Source: CAZOLI01 sp964580675 (GTDB lineage Bacteria > Planctomycetota > MHYJ01 > CAYXQY01). From it: a stretch of 64,000 nucleotides of DNA. Positions 47,990 through 57,641 of the stretch are shown here, in pieces; the first letter of the stretch is position 1; every line of letters begins with the position of its first letter. The notes below the pieces were generated by a model that was not told the DNA's origin, ran no database searches, and was given only the letters and a program-made list of their open reading frames with translations. The position numbers and the translations under genes were made by a program. The stretch lies in assembly GCA_964580675.1 (NCBI GenBank), contig CAZOLI010000001.1, forward strand, positions 1 through 64,000, given 5' to 3'.

Positions 47990-49645
47990 TTAATTATTCG
48001 GGGTTACCATGGTCTGTACGGAAAACTGTGGATATTGGTACTTATCCTTGTCCCTTACGCGTTCATCCACAAGCAGGCCGAGACGCATCGAATCGGTATT
48101 TGTGGGAACGCCCCCGGGAACCCACTCCGGATACGTGCGGGACTTGCTGAAATTCAACCCGACGACACCGCTTGCCACTTCCTCGTAATCGGCAAAGAAC
48201 CTGCTCTGTTCGTAGGCGTCGTCGTAACCCGCTTTTAACCCGTTGAACTGGTTCCGGATGTAGGAAGCGTTCACGGTAAACGTATTGCCCGACCAGGAAC
48301 AGGTAAAGAACAACCGGGTCCAGCCGGTCTCCAGGTCGATGAAATAAAACAGTTCCATCTCCGTGAAGGATCCCTTCAGATTGGTGCTGCTATCTTCGTA
48401 TTTATGGTAAACAAGGCCTTTGACTCGATTGGTCCCAAATTGCCAATCATGGTAGCGTCCCACATCGACCAAGGACATGGAGGGAACAAGACGGAATTTT
48501 TCGTACGTGGCCTCGCTGTCCGGCGTGAGATTGGGAGCGGGTCCGGTCGTAATTACGCCGTCTTCGTCCGCGTCAATTCCGTTCTCGATGAGTCCGTCGC
48601 CGTCGAAGTCGAAGAAATTCTGAAGCGTGAGCCGGCCGTTCCATCCCGGTGGTAGACCAGCGCCATGCGGATCAAATTCAATTTCGTTGTACGAGTCGAG
48701 TCCCGGTTCGTACTCCCCGGAGTTCGACGGAAATGAAAACGCCAGATTATCAACGGTGTTTATCATGTCATTGCTCACGGTATCCCGTCCCAAAAGTGCC
48801 GGATCGTACAGCGGGTTATCCGGATTGGCGTACCAGGGAATCACCTCAAAGAAATCCGACACAAATATATGGTACCGGCGGAGCTTTACTTCTTTTGATC
48901 GACCATCGTAGTACGGCGCGAAGATCAACATCCCTTCCATGTCCGGCCCCTCGTTAAACCCGGCCGAGGTGATGAACTTGTCCTTGATGCTCCGATGAAC
49001 CGGAAACTGCATCACGTCAAGCTGGGCAAGCGGGCTCAGGAAGGCACCGTCGTACAGACACTGGGCCCCCGTATAATCACCGGGATCCGGAGTGCCGTAA
49101 CTGTGACGTGAGGGATGAAAGTAGTTATTGTGAACACGCCCCGAGTGAGCGGCTCCTTTTCCGATGCCGCTGGTCGGGGAATACACATCGGAAAAATAAT
49201 TTGTAAGGTCGTAGTAATTATAATTTGTGGTGAACCGGGAATTTTGAACTCGGTAGGTGGCAGTGCCAGCGTCGAAGGCCCAGGAACAGTTTGTCTCGGG
49301 ACACTGCACGAGACCGGGGCGGTAGTCGCCTCCCGGAAATTCCCGGTAAAACCAACCGTGAAATTTATCGTACGTCTCCGTATCGGTGCCATCCCGCCAC
49401 CGCATGGTGGTGTCAGCGTACAGCAGGGAACTTTCCTTCAGATCCTCCGCCATTAACTGAATTCCACTTCGAACCTGCTCCTGCATCTTCGTCTCCCGCT
49501 CCTCCTGTCGCTTCATTACGGTGGCTGAATCCAGGGTCTTGTAAGTGGCCCAGATCAGAACGGAAAATACCGCGGCAACCACCATCATCTCGATCAGGGT
49601 AAACCCTGAATCCCATTTCGGTCTGTTCAATTTTCGATTACCCAT
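47990..49645 (-). CDS. PilW-like minor pseudopilin with large C-terminal domain
   Basis: 551 aa from the ATG at 49645 (another ATG lies 6 nt earlier). The prepilin site SGFTLIEMMVVAAVFSVLIWA at residues 14-34 is classical, with cleavage after the glycine and Glu at +5. It is much longer than typical PilW (about 200-350 aa). The extra domain contains DFDGDGLIENGIDADEDGV near residues 350-370, a double calcium-loop motif. The start overlaps the stop of the PilV-like gene by 8 nt. Confidence 0.8.
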   Translation of the reverse strand: MGNRKLNRPKWDSGFTLIEMMVVAAVFSVLIWATYKTLDSATVMKRQEERETKMQEQVRSGIQLMAEDLKESSLLYADTTMRWRDGTDTETYDKFHGWFYREFPGGDYRPGLVQCPETNCSWAFDAGTATYRVQNSRFTTNYNYYDLTNYFSDVYSPTSGIGKGAAHSGRVHNNYFHPSRHSYGTPDPGDYTGAQCLYDGAFLSPLAQLDVMQFPVHRSIKDKFITSAGFNEGPDMEGMLIFAPYYDGRSKEVKLRRYHIFVSDFFEVIPWYANPDNPLYDPALLGRDTVSNDMINTVDNLAFSFPSNSGEYEPGLDSYNEIEFDPHGAGLPPGWNGRLTLQNFFDFDGDGLIENGIDADEDGVITTGPAPNLTPDSEATYEKFRLVPSMSLVDVGRYHDWQFGTNRVKGLVYHKYEDSSTNLKGSFTEMELFYFIDLETGWTRLFFTCSWSGNTFTVNASYIRNQFNGLKAGYDDAYEQSRFFADYEEVASGVVGLNFSKSRTYPEWVPGGVPTNTDSMRLGLLVDERVRDKDKYQYPQFSVQTMVTPNN

Positions 49646-50057
49646 ATACATAAAGGTATCTCGTAATAGAAAGATTCTGAGGCCCCATTACACCATCCCA
49701 GGAGATCACCACCGTGACAATCACATATCCCGGATTGGACGTATCCGGTGGCGGGATGGAGCCCTCTGAGTTGTTCCCGGTCTCCAGATTTTCGACGTCA
49801 AAGTCGGCGTTGTTATTACAGAAATCTACAATTTCTGCACCGCCGGCATTCCGCGGCTGGGCCTTAATCTGCTCCATCATGTTTTCGGCGGCCTTCTGGG
49901 CAATTGCGCGTTCCCGGGTGTTTTCGTCAATCCGGCTGGACTCGAAAAGGGCCGCAACGACTCCGGTCAGTGCAATGGCCAAAAGAGCGGCGGAAATCAT
50001 TAATTCCAGTATCGTGAACCCTCCTTCTGCTGCCCGAATTTGCGAAATCTTGTTCAT
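49638..50057 (-). CDS. PilV-like minor pseudopilin
   Basis: 139 aa from the ATG at 50057. The prepilin peptidase site EGGFTILELMISAALLAIALTG is near residues 12-32, followed by the helix RIDENTRERAIAQKAAENMMEQIKAQP that is typical of PilV/GspI. It is the first gene of a four-gene operon read from the promoter at 50131-50158. Confidence 0.85.
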   Translation of the reverse strand: MNKISQIRAAEGGFTILELMISAALLAIALTGVVAALFESSRIDENTRERAIAQKAAENMMEQIKAQPRNAGGAEIVDFCNNNADFDVENLETGNNSEGSIPPPDTSNPGYVIVTVVISWDGVMGPQNLSITRYLYVYG

Positions 50058-50372
50058 AAGGTTTCCACCAACAATTAATTGTTTCAATTCGGAACAACTC
50101 CTCCGGTTCAACCCCGGCATTGCCATCCTAAACATAACACATGTATGAAGGATGTCAAAAAAAGTTTTTTGGGGGTTTTGTACCAGAAAAAGAACAATTC
50201 ACCATTTTCCCGTTCCCTCCTCATGATTAGATACAAATGGCCCTTCACAAAGAACTCGGACCGGCAAAGACACCACTTCAAACAGGCCTCAACCGAACAA
50301 ATAACATTCCCGGTATGTAGCCGGCGTTTTTCGACAAACAGATCCCGGCCGGGGGAAACCTTTCGGAGAAGA
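50058..50372. other. Intergenic region between ftsY and the pilV operon
   Basis: 315 nt. It holds the pilV promoter near 50131-50158 and an A-tract/T-tract symmetric stretch (about 50157-50185) that could end ftsY transcription on the minus strand, although no GC-rich stem is present. No gene seen. Confidence 0.45.
50131..50158 (-). promoter_or_regulatory. Promoter for the pilV-pilW operon
   Basis: Perfect TTGACA (50153-50158), a 16-nt spacer and TATGTT (50131-50136) on the minus strand, about 75 nt upstream of the PilV-like ATG. Confidence 0.62.
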
Positions 50373-51299
50373 TCAGGAAAGCAGCGCGTCGACGAATGGC
50401 TCGGCCCGAAATGGTTCAATGTCCTCAACCTCTTCGCCGAGACCGATGAATTTCACGGGAATCCCGAGTTCTCGCTGTATGGGAACGAGCACTCCTCCTT
50501 TTGCCGTGCCATCCAGTTTGGCGAGAACAATCCCGGTAAGTTTCGTAAACTTGTCAAAATCCTCCGCCTGCCGAATGGCATTCTGTCCAACGGTGGCATC
50601 CAGAACCAGGAGGGTTTCGTGGGGGGCGCCCTCTATTTGATCGGAGAGAACACGACGAATTTTTTCGAGTTCCTTCATTAAATTTTTTTCCGTGTGAAGC
50701 CGACCGGCGGTATCGACAAACAGACATTCCCTGTTTCTCGAAACGGCGGCTTCGGAAGCATCGTAAACGACGGCCCCCGAATCTCCACCCTGTTCGTGTT
50801 TCACGACTTCCGCATCGATCCGGTCTCCCCAGGTCTCCAGCTGTTCCACCGCCGCGGCACGGAACGTGTCGCCGGCCGCAAGAATACTTGACTTGCCCTC
50901 CTGCTTGAAGCGATATGCCAGTTTGGCGATGGTTGTGGTCTTTCCGGACCCGTTTACGCCGACAACAAGAAAAACCGTCGGCCCGTCCGGATTCCAGTTT
51001 ACCCTGTGCTCCTCTCCCCGGTCCAGCAGAGAAATGAGCTTTTCCTTGAGAAACGGACGAACTTCCTCCACTTCCTCAACCTCTTTTTTTCGATACGCTT
51101 CCCGGAGTTCTTCCAGTATTTCATCGGTGGTTTCGACCCCCACATCAGCCGTGATCAGGACCTCCTCGAGCTGATCCAGAAATTCCTCGTCAATGTCACG
51201 GTGCATCGTAAGTAATTTCTGCACACCGTCCGACAGAAGGTCCCGAGTTTTGCTTAAACCATCTTTTAATTTTTGAAACGCGTCACCAAAAATACCCAT
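50373..51299 (-). CDS. ftsY: Signal recognition particle receptor FtsY
   Basis: 308 aa from the ATG at 51299 (MGIFGDAFQKLKDGL), the usual opening. FtsY is the SRP-receptor GTPase that delivers ribosomes to the membrane. An N domain (1-95) precedes the G domain with GVNGSGKTTT (about 114-123), AAGDTFRAAAVEQL, DTAGRLHTEKNLM, LAKLDGTAKGG and the closing IGLGEEVEDIEPF. It is the short form without the acidic A domain of E. coli. It follows nusB by 137 nt. Confidence 0.96.
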   Translation of the reverse strand: MGIFGDAFQKLKDGLSKTRDLLSDGVQKLLTMHRDIDEEFLDQLEEVLITADVGVETTDEILEELREAYRKKEVEEVEEVRPFLKEKLISLLDRGEEHRVNWNPDGPTVFLVVGVNGSGKTTTIAKLAYRFKQEGKSSILAAGDTFRAAAVEQLETWGDRIDAEVVKHEQGGDSGAVVYDASEAAVSRNRECLFVDTAGRLHTEKNLMKELEKIRRVLSDQIEGAPHETLLVLDATVGQNAIRQAEDFDKFTKLTGIVLAKLDGTAKGGVLVPIQRELGIPVKFIGLGEEVEDIEPFRAEPFVDALLS

Positions 51300-51436
51300 T
51301 GGTCCCGAATTACCGATAATCAATAGAGAGTAAAAAGATGGACATCTGAATTGTTGGGTTCGACCTCCGATGCCATCTCATCTGCTATCCGCTTCGTTTC
51401 GAGTACAGCGTCCGTGAAACCTCCCTCTTTGTCGGT

Positions 51437-51916
51437 TCAGTTATTATCCTCCCTCACCGGTATCCGATCAAGGATCGCGTTCACGAATTTCCTTGAATCC
51501 TCTGTGCCAAGCCGTTTCGCAAGCTCCACGCATTCGTTAATCACCACGGTGCGGGGCGTTTCCTCAAGAAACCGCATCTCGGCAATTCCGAGTCGAAGGA
51601 TGTTCCGGTCCACCACGGACATGCGTTCCAGATCCCAGTCCTCCGATTTATCCCGGATCAACTGATCAATTTCCTCCTGATTTTCCGCTATGCTCTTTGC
51701 GAGATTTCGTCCGAACGATTGCAGTTCCTCGGAGGAATCAAAGGATCCGAGAAACCGATCCAGATTAAGCTCTTCCTGATTCCTGATATCACGTGCGTAA
51801 AGATACTGCACCACTCGTCCTCGTACTCTTGTTCGATCGGGAAGTGAATCGTCTTCCTGTTCCTGCAGGTGAAAATCTTCCACGGGAAACACACAGACAA
51901 AAAGAAAACAATACAA
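51437..51916 (-). CDS. nusB: Transcription antitermination factor NusB
   Basis: 159 aa if the ATG at 51916 is used; GTG at 51883 is an alternative because the first 11 residues are unusually hydrophobic. NusB with NusE binds boxA RNA and promotes rRNA antitermination. The all-helical core carries the family segments MSVVDRNILRLGIAEMRFL and VVINECVELAKRLGTEDSRKFVNAILD. It follows ribH by 27 nt, the common ribH-nusB arrangement. Confidence 0.92.
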   Translation of the reverse strand: MYCFLFVCVFPVEDFHLQEQEDDSLPDRTRVRGRVVQYLYARDIRNQEELNLDRFLGSFDSSEELQSFGRNLAKSIAENQEEIDQLIRDKSEDWDLERMSVVDRNILRLGIAEMRFLEETPRTVVINECVELAKRLGTEDSRKFVNAILDRIPVREDNN

Positions 51917-51943
51917 GTACAGTGCGACGACGTGATCCGGAGA

Positions 51944-52429
51944 TCAGGAAAGTGTTTGCTCAAGATGAATCATGCTGAGGAGAGCACGTGCGGATTCTCT
52001 GCCCTTGTTTTTTTCGCCATCCCGGTCCACCCGGGCGAGAGCCTGTTTCCGGGTATCACACGTGAGTACCCCGAAAACAACCGGAACCTCTGCGTTCAGA
52101 GAGACCTCCTTCAATCCCTGGGTAACAGCCTCGCAGATGTAGTCAAAATGAGGGGTCTCCCCCCGAATGACAACCCCCAGCGGAATGACACCATCGAGAT
52201 CCGGACAATTTTCCACGATTTTCTTTGTGGCTCTCGGGAGTTCAAAGGCTCCCGGAACCTGATATGTCATTATCTGATCCTCGGGTACGCCGACTCCGGT
52301 TAATTCAGCAGAGGCCTCCTCGGTCATCTTGCGTGTAAGCGAACCGTTAAAGCAGGCCCGAACAATTCCGGCCGAGAGAGTATCGACCTTCGCGGGAACG
52401 GATGTTTCGGGGAATTCCTTACTGCCCAT
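51944..52429 (-). CDS. ribH: 6,7-dimethyl-8-ribityllumazine synthase
   Basis: 161 aa, normal for RibH, which condenses the pyrimidine intermediate with dihydroxybutanone phosphate to form the riboflavin precursor lumazine. Active-site segments are VPGAFELPRATKKI, IPLGVVIRGETPHFDYIC with the catalytic histidine, and VVFGVLTCDTRKQALARV. AGGAACCAGAAAG lies upstream of the ATG. It sits 21 nt after the giant GspK-like gene. Confidence 0.95.
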   Translation of the reverse strand: MGSKEFPETSVPAKVDTLSAGIVRACFNGSLTRKMTEEASAELTGVGVPEDQIMTYQVPGAFELPRATKKIVENCPDLDGVIPLGVVIRGETPHFDYICEAVTQGLKEVSLNAEVPVVFGVLTCDTRKQALARVDRDGEKNKGRESARALLSMIHLEQTLS

Positions 52430-52450
52430 CTTTCTGGTTCCTGAATGTCG

Positions 52451-55400
52451 TTACCGGAGTCGCTTGTGCTCGAGCCTCATTGTGGAGTTCTGGTATTCAA
52501 ATTCCAGTCGTTGGAGCCGGGACGTGTCCTTCCAGGAGTGCACATCCCGCCAGGAGGCAGCCTCATAGGCCTTGTCCCGATAATCAAACAGGACCATGAC
52601 ATCAATGATTTCATCGGTCGCCTTTATTTCGCCCTCATCGAAGGTACTGTTACGATATTCCCAGATGCTCCCTTTCTGATTCTCCGGTTTTACATCCCAC
52701 GAAGGGGTTTCACCTGTGCGTACCAAAAACCGCGTCTCGACGCGGTCATTTTCGTTTCGATCCACTTCCCACTTCACCTTTTCCCAATGCGTGTTGAGCT
52801 TTTCCATACCGGTATAATACCGGGACATGGACGAATGATGGGTTGATTCATCCGGGGCAAAATCCGGATATCGCACAGGCGGTACAAACACCATGTCATC
52901 CTTCTGGTGGCTCTGTTTTGGGGTCCCAAACGCTCCCCGGTACAGACCTTTCCCGGTGCGTGGATGATCCGGCATCTGAAATCCCTCTCCGCCCAATTGC
53001 GTATATCCTATTATTTCCTCGCCGATACGAGCAAAATATCGTGAACCTGGTGCTCCCCTCGGCCCCCTCACCGGAATGGTTCGATCCTCTTTGCCAATGT
53101 CGGATGAGAGCGAGGTAACGGAAAGGAAATTCATGTTAAAAATACGGTCTCCCCGGTTATGAATTTGTTTGTCGGACTCGAGGTATCCCCGGTGGGCGTT
53201 GTTCACCACGTAGTTTCCGCCCTGCTGTTCCACCGTCGGGTAACCAATCAGTTCATCCCCCACTTTCAGGGCCCCACCGTTCTGATTTAACCTGGTGTTC
53301 AGATTAAACTGTTCCTGATCTGAATCAAGAGATCCATCAAGTAGAAACCGTCCCTTGGGGCCGCTGAAGAACCGTATTTCGTCCACTGTTCCCTTGAGGG
53401 CCGAATATTGTACGGCCCCGGCATCCGGATCCGACTTCCCGAAATATTCCTCTCCCCCGTTAAACGGATATGAAACCAGTTCCCTTGAGGGAAACTTCAT
53501 GATCCGGTTTCGGCCATTTACGGAAACTTCTTCCGTCACGTGATTTTCCAGGGCTGCTATTGATTTGCTTTCATCATCTTCAAGCCGACCAATATAAACG
53601 GTTTTCCGTTTCTTCTTCTGTCCCCCTGACTCCTCTTCAACTATGGTGACTTCCTCCTTCAGCAGCCCGTCTTCTTTTGCAAGCGCACCATTGTCCGTGG
53701 CGAACGTGGGAAGCACGTCATCCCCGCTGCTGTGGCTCTGATTTTCGGTATCCAAAAATTCCCGAACCGGTGGAATTCGGGAGCCCCCCGGACCATCCAC
53801 GATCCCCCCCATGAAGGTTGTCCCATCCACTTCATGGATTTTAATCGGAAACAGCCACTCCTTCTTAATTTGCACTATATTAATGTTGTCGAATCCCTGA
53901 CTGTCCGAAACTGGAAAACCAAAGAAGACAATCTGTTCCCCGGGCATATGTTGCGCGGCACTCGTCCCGATAACGCCCCTTGTGCAATCCTTAAACTTTT
54001 TTGAATCAACCGATTCATATTTAATTACTTCATCTTGAATCAGGATGAGACCGGGTTCCGGAAAATCATCGGGCGAACTGCTTGGAAATTTGGCCGGGAT
54101 TTCCTTGTCCGATGGTTGCACACCGGGATTGCCCCCACCACCTCCACCACCACCGCCTCCCCCTCCTCCTTTTACGTCCACGGTGGCCCGGGGATCTTTG
54201 CCAAATCCGGAATTCACCTGTGCATTGGTCACCGGGATGCCGTCGAATTCCACCGTAAGCTGATTTCCTCCTGCGTTAAAATCCAGCTCGCCCTTCTTCA
54301 ACGGTGACACATACCCATACGGCATGACCTTCGCCCCGCTGATATGATCCTGGGAAGAGGTGTTTCGGGATCCCCTCGTCACATCATTCAGTGTATTTCC
54401 GGATTTGCTTTCGTAGTCAATGACCTCCCCACCGATCTCGACGGCTCCTTTCGGGGGAAGCCCGGACGTATTTTTAAGGGTAATAGAAGACGAACCGCCG
54501 CCACCGCCGCCCCCTCCGGAAGCATCGGAGAGCGAAGAGGTGAGTTCGGTCATCACGTCCGGGCCGGATTGACCCTTCATCACGGTTTCGCCTACCATGT
54601 GGCCGTCGATCATGATCGCCTGGTGGCCGTACTTTGTTCCTTTCCAGTACGCACCAAGGTGATACCACGTGTCCGGTTCCGGGCTCCAGTCCGCCCGCAC
54701 TCTCGTGTATCTTTCCGCAAGTGTGGCGTCGGCCAGGTCGAGGACCAAACGACCATTGGCGTAGTAAAAGTGAATTCGATTCTGATAATCGGCCTCCGCC
54801 GTATCGAAAAATACCACGTTTCCCGGTGGATCCTCGAACCGCACCCAGAACTCAATGCCCCCGGCATTGATGTCGTACTGGTCACGGCGGTCATCAAATC
54901 CCGTATCCGCCGGTTCCTTTTTGGGATCGGGCTGATAATCCGTCGCCTGAAGCCCCCCTCCCTTCATTTCGCGTCCGGCAAATTCATCATCGAAACCCCG
55001 GTGCTTGATGAGGCTACGCCCCCGTTCATCGTCCCTCATCGTTGGAAGCCGCACATCCCCCTCACTGTTAACCCGTTCCTTCTGGAAGAGTTTTCCCCCG
55101 GCAAACAACCGGCTGTAGTTTTCGCGAACCAGAAAAAATTTCTCCGGATGCGTAACAAAGTGCCAGTCCGACGATACCCCGAGACCCATGGACGGGAACA
55201 CGTCACGGATAAATTCATATTGACTTTCTATCGCTTTCACCGCAGTGCCGTTGGTTCCCACGGAAATAACGTCCCGCGAAATGGACTCCGATTTCCGGGT
55301 CCCGGCATCGGTCATCAGTGACGACGAGGCCGTTACCGAATAGACGTCAAAACTGCGAAAACAGAAGGAAACCGTTCCGGAATTCAGGGCAAGATGAGTT

Positions 55401-56446
55401 GGGGCCAGCGCATTCAGCGCTACATGATTCCGCTGATTTTTGGAAATAATTTGCCGGGAAACGGCCTTCTGAAGTCGTTCGAGAAAATGCTGATAATCAG
55501 TCGTCGGCATTTTCTTTAGAAACGAAGCAAGTTCAAGAGCCGTCTTCCGATCCACCGGTTCTTCCGTTTCGTCGTTGGGATCCCCCCCCAAATTGTACAC
55601 GATCGCGGCGATGGTCTTTTTTCGAGCGGTATTTATATTGACGGGATGTCGAATCTCATAACGAGCCCGGAGCCGGTTCCGGCGAAGCGAAGCTCCGTCT
55701 CCCGAATCTCTCTGCCTGTATTTTTCAAAATTGATGTCGTCCACCTTAAGTACTTTTCCGTCCTGTTCCGTAATGGTTCCCGTCTCCACGTGGTTCCCGT
55801 CAGTTAATTGCACTCTTGTTCCTTCGGAGAAGTAGAGAAGATTTCCCACCGTAACGTCCCCGGACTCTAAATTCACGGAGGCCTCAACCGGCTCGGACCA
55901 GGCTGCCGGTCGGCCGGAGTAACGCGTGAGAAACAACCTCCTCCGGTCGTTTTCGGCAAGAAACACATCCAGGTTTTGAAGAAGACGGTTCGGGGCGGTT
56001 CGTCTGTTTATCTTTCCCTGTTCATCTCGAACACTCACCCCGAGCAATTGATTGTTTTCCGTTAGGTTATCCTGAACCTCGGTCGGGAGCATCTGATCAA
56101 TGGATATTCGGTATTCCCCGGGTACGTCGAAATAAGGGGTATCCATTGTGGCATCATCAAAATCAGGAGGAGAGGACCGATTCCCCGAACCTTTCTTCTG
56201 CCATTCTCGCTCGTCCAGGCCCTGTGAAAGCACACCTTTGGCCGCGTTCACCGGACCTTCCACGGCAATATCGGTCTTCGTCTGGCCAAGAAAATTCTGG
56301 GTACTGTTTTCCTGTGAGGACATCGAAACCGCAAATGGCACAGCAATCATAATCAACACGCTGAGAAGTATCAGCACGATGATCATCGCCGAACCGGCGT
56401 GGCGGGGCTTTCCGGGTTCCGGAACTGTTGAATAATTCATTTTCAT
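52451..56446 (-). CDS. Giant GspK-like minor pseudopilin with jelly-roll and poly-Gly segments
   Basis: 1331 aa, far beyond the 300-350 aa of GspK. The N-terminus GSAMIIVLILLSVLIMIAVPF (about 18-40) and the helical core with NINTARKKTIAAIVYNLGGD and RKTALELASFL (about 280-320) fit GspK/PilX-like proteins that cap the pseudopilus. Around residues 520-640 a LamG/concanavalin-like domain is inserted (GGIEFWVRFEDPPGNVVFF, WYHLGAYWKGTKYGHQAIMIDG). Two glycine runs (8 and 13 residues) separate repeated domains of about 70 residues, each containing an 'I...GEVIDYES'-type motif. ATG at 56446 with AGGA just upstream; 56440 is an alternative. Confidence 0.75.
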   Translation of the reverse strand: MKMNYSTVPEPGKPRHAGSAMIIVLILLSVLIMIAVPFAVSMSSQENSTQNFLGQTKTDIAVEGPVNAAKGVLSQGLDEREWQKKGSGNRSSPPDFDDATMDTPYFDVPGEYRISIDQMLPTEVQDNLTENNQLLGVSVRDEQGKINRRTAPNRLLQNLDVFLAENDRRRLFLTRYSGRPAAWSEPVEASVNLESGDVTVGNLLYFSEGTRVQLTDGNHVETGTITEQDGKVLKVDDINFEKYRQRDSGDGASLRRNRLRARYEIRHPVNINTARKKTIAAIVYNLGGDPNDETEEPVDRKTALELASFLKKMPTTDYQHFLERLQKAVSRQIISKNQRNHVALNALAPTHLALNSGTVSFCFRSFDVYSVTASSSLMTDAGTRKSESISRDVISVGTNGTAVKAIESQYEFIRDVFPSMGLGVSSDWHFVTHPEKFFLVRENYSRLFAGGKLFQKERVNSEGDVRLPTMRDDERGRSLIKHRGFDDEFAGREMKGGGLQATDYQPDPKKEPADTGFDDRRDQYDINAGGIEFWVRFEDPPGNVVFFDTAEADYQNRIHFYYANGRLVLDLADATLAERYTRVRADWSPEPDTWYHLGAYWKGTKYGHQAIMIDGHMVGETVMKGQSGPDVMTELTSSLSDASGGGGGGGGSSSITLKNTSGLPPKGAVEIGGEVIDYESKSGNTLNDVTRGSRNTSSQDHISGAKVMPYGYVSPLKKGELDFNAGGNQLTVEFDGIPVTNAQVNSGFGKDPRATVDVKGGGGGGGGGGGGGNPGVQPSDKEIPAKFPSSSPDDFPEPGLILIQDEVIKYESVDSKKFKDCTRGVIGTSAAQHMPGEQIVFFGFPVSDSQGFDNINIVQIKKEWLFPIKIHEVDGTTFMGGIVDGPGGSRIPPVREFLDTENQSHSSGDDVLPTFATDNGALAKEDGLLKEEVTIVEEESGGQKKKRKTVYIGRLEDDESKSIAALENHVTEEVSVNGRNRIMKFPSRELVSYPFNGGEEYFGKSDPDAGAVQYSALKGTVDEIRFFSGPKGRFLLDGSLDSDQEQFNLNTRLNQNGGALKVGDELIGYPTVEQQGGNYVVNNAHRGYLESDKQIHNRGDRIFNMNFLSVTSLSSDIGKEDRTIPVRGPRGAPGSRYFARIGEEIIGYTQLGGEGFQMPDHPRTGKGLYRGAFGTPKQSHQKDDMVFVPPVRYPDFAPDESTHHSSMSRYYTGMEKLNTHWEKVKWEVDRNENDRVETRFLVRTGETPSWDVKPENQKGSIWEYRNSTFDEGEIKATDEIIDVMVLFDYRDKAYEAASWRDVHSWKDTSRLQRLEFEYQNSTMRLEHKRLR

Positions 56447-56558
56447 TTTCCTATTTAATAACGGTTAATGGCTACTTACACGATCCTTTACCGGACAATA
56501 CAGGTACCGGGTCATTTTCCACTTACGCTTCTTCAATCCTCCATTTTTCTGATTTCAT

Positions 56559-57641
56559 TTACTCCACTCCTTTGTTTGCGCTGCTGCCCTCTTCCTCCTT
56601 CGTTTTTTCTTCTTCTTCCTTATTCTCTTCGTCCTCCTCTTTTTCAATATCGCGTGTCCAGGTTTCTCTTTCAATGATTCCCGTCGTCAGCACACGGAGG
56701 CGGACTGCTTTTTTCCGTTTCAGACGATAAAATTCGATGGTGCCGCCGGAGGACGTTCCGTCCCGGTTAAATTTCACGAACGCGTCTTCGTTAAACTTAA
56801 TCTGGGCGGGAAGTGTATGGACGGTTCTGGGCAGAAGGGCCGAAACCTCAAGACTATCAAGAAGTATTTCGTTCTCCGAATCCGAACTTGATCCCATAAT
56901 GAATTTTTTCGCGTCATTTCGAAATTGCAGTTCACGATCCTCGGGAATGGTCTGGGACCCGACCCGGTTTCCATTGACGTAAAGAAGAAGTGCGTTACGA
57001 AAATACAGCACCCGGACAAAAACCCATTGTCTTGTGGAAACTCGATCCTCCGACTTCACGACCACATCCTTAACGGACGACGTAAAGCGACCGTCATCAT
57101 CAAACCCAAACGCAAATTCACCGGCCTGGGCAAAAAGAACAGACTTCCCGGGGACATCCTTCACCCGAAGCCAGAAACGGAGAACAAGACCCTGGGAGGG
57201 CGAAAGATACGACAGCGCATCGCGATAAGCCGTTTTTTTGTCCTTCAGGTGAATGGCGTTTCCCAGTCGGCCCGGAACCAGAATATTCGGATTCCCACCG
57301 GAACTATCAATGGCAACGGAAAGAGGCTTCTGCAGTGCACCGGGCAATTTACCGTTCTGAACCTCTTCGAACTCCCATCGTCCCATGGTCTGTTCCGAAA
57401 GCACCTGTACCTGTCCGTTCCGTTTTCGAACCTGGACGTAAGCCGGGCTGTTTTGCGTCATGGCCTGGCTCCGCGTGGCCTGGAGGGTGGCCTGAACCTG
57501 ATTGGCATTGGCCTCCATCGCGTACCGGGTTTTCGAAAATTGAAAAAACGCCGTTCCCATACCCATGATCAAACCCACCAGAACAATGACCACCATCAAT
57601 TCAACGAGCGTGAAGCCCCTGTTACCAGATGGTAACGTCAT
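56559..57641 (-). CDS. Pseudopilin (GspH/FimT-like) with fused jelly-roll domain
   Basis: 360 aa from the ATG at 57641 (57653 is also possible). The prepilin site NRGFTLVELMVVIVLVGLIMG is at residues 7-27, followed by the pilin helix. Residues about 90-280 form a concanavalin/LamG-like beta-sandwich (LVLRFWLRVKDVPGKSVLFAQAG, WVFVRVLYFRNALLLYVNGNRVG, ILLDSLEVSALLP). The C-terminal 40 residues are an acidic Glu/Lys tail. It overlaps the end of the GspG-like gene by 20 nt. Confidence 0.8.
   Translation of the reverse strand: MTLPSGNRGFTLVELMVVIVLVGLIMGMGTAFFQFSKTRYAMEANANQVQATLQATRSQAMTQNSPAYVQVRKRNGQVQVLSEQTMGRWEFEEVQNGKLPGALQKPLSVAIDSSGGNPNILVPGRLGNAIHLKDKKTAYRDALSYLSPSQGLVLRFWLRVKDVPGKSVLFAQAGEFAFGFDDDGRFTSSVKDVVVKSEDRVSTRQWVFVRVLYFRNALLLYVNGNRVGSQTIPEDRELQFRNDAKKFIMGSSSDSENEILLDSLEVSALLPRTVHTLPAQIKFNEDAFVKFNRDGTSSGGTIEFYRLKRKKAVRLRVLTTGIIERETWTRDIEKEEDEENKEEEEKTKEEEGSSANKGVE

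Noticed and set aside
54128..54168. CCACCT-type tandem repeat as a possible CRISPR or VNTR element
   Set aside because: It encodes an in-frame glycine run within a gene; there are no spacers or regular repeat units.
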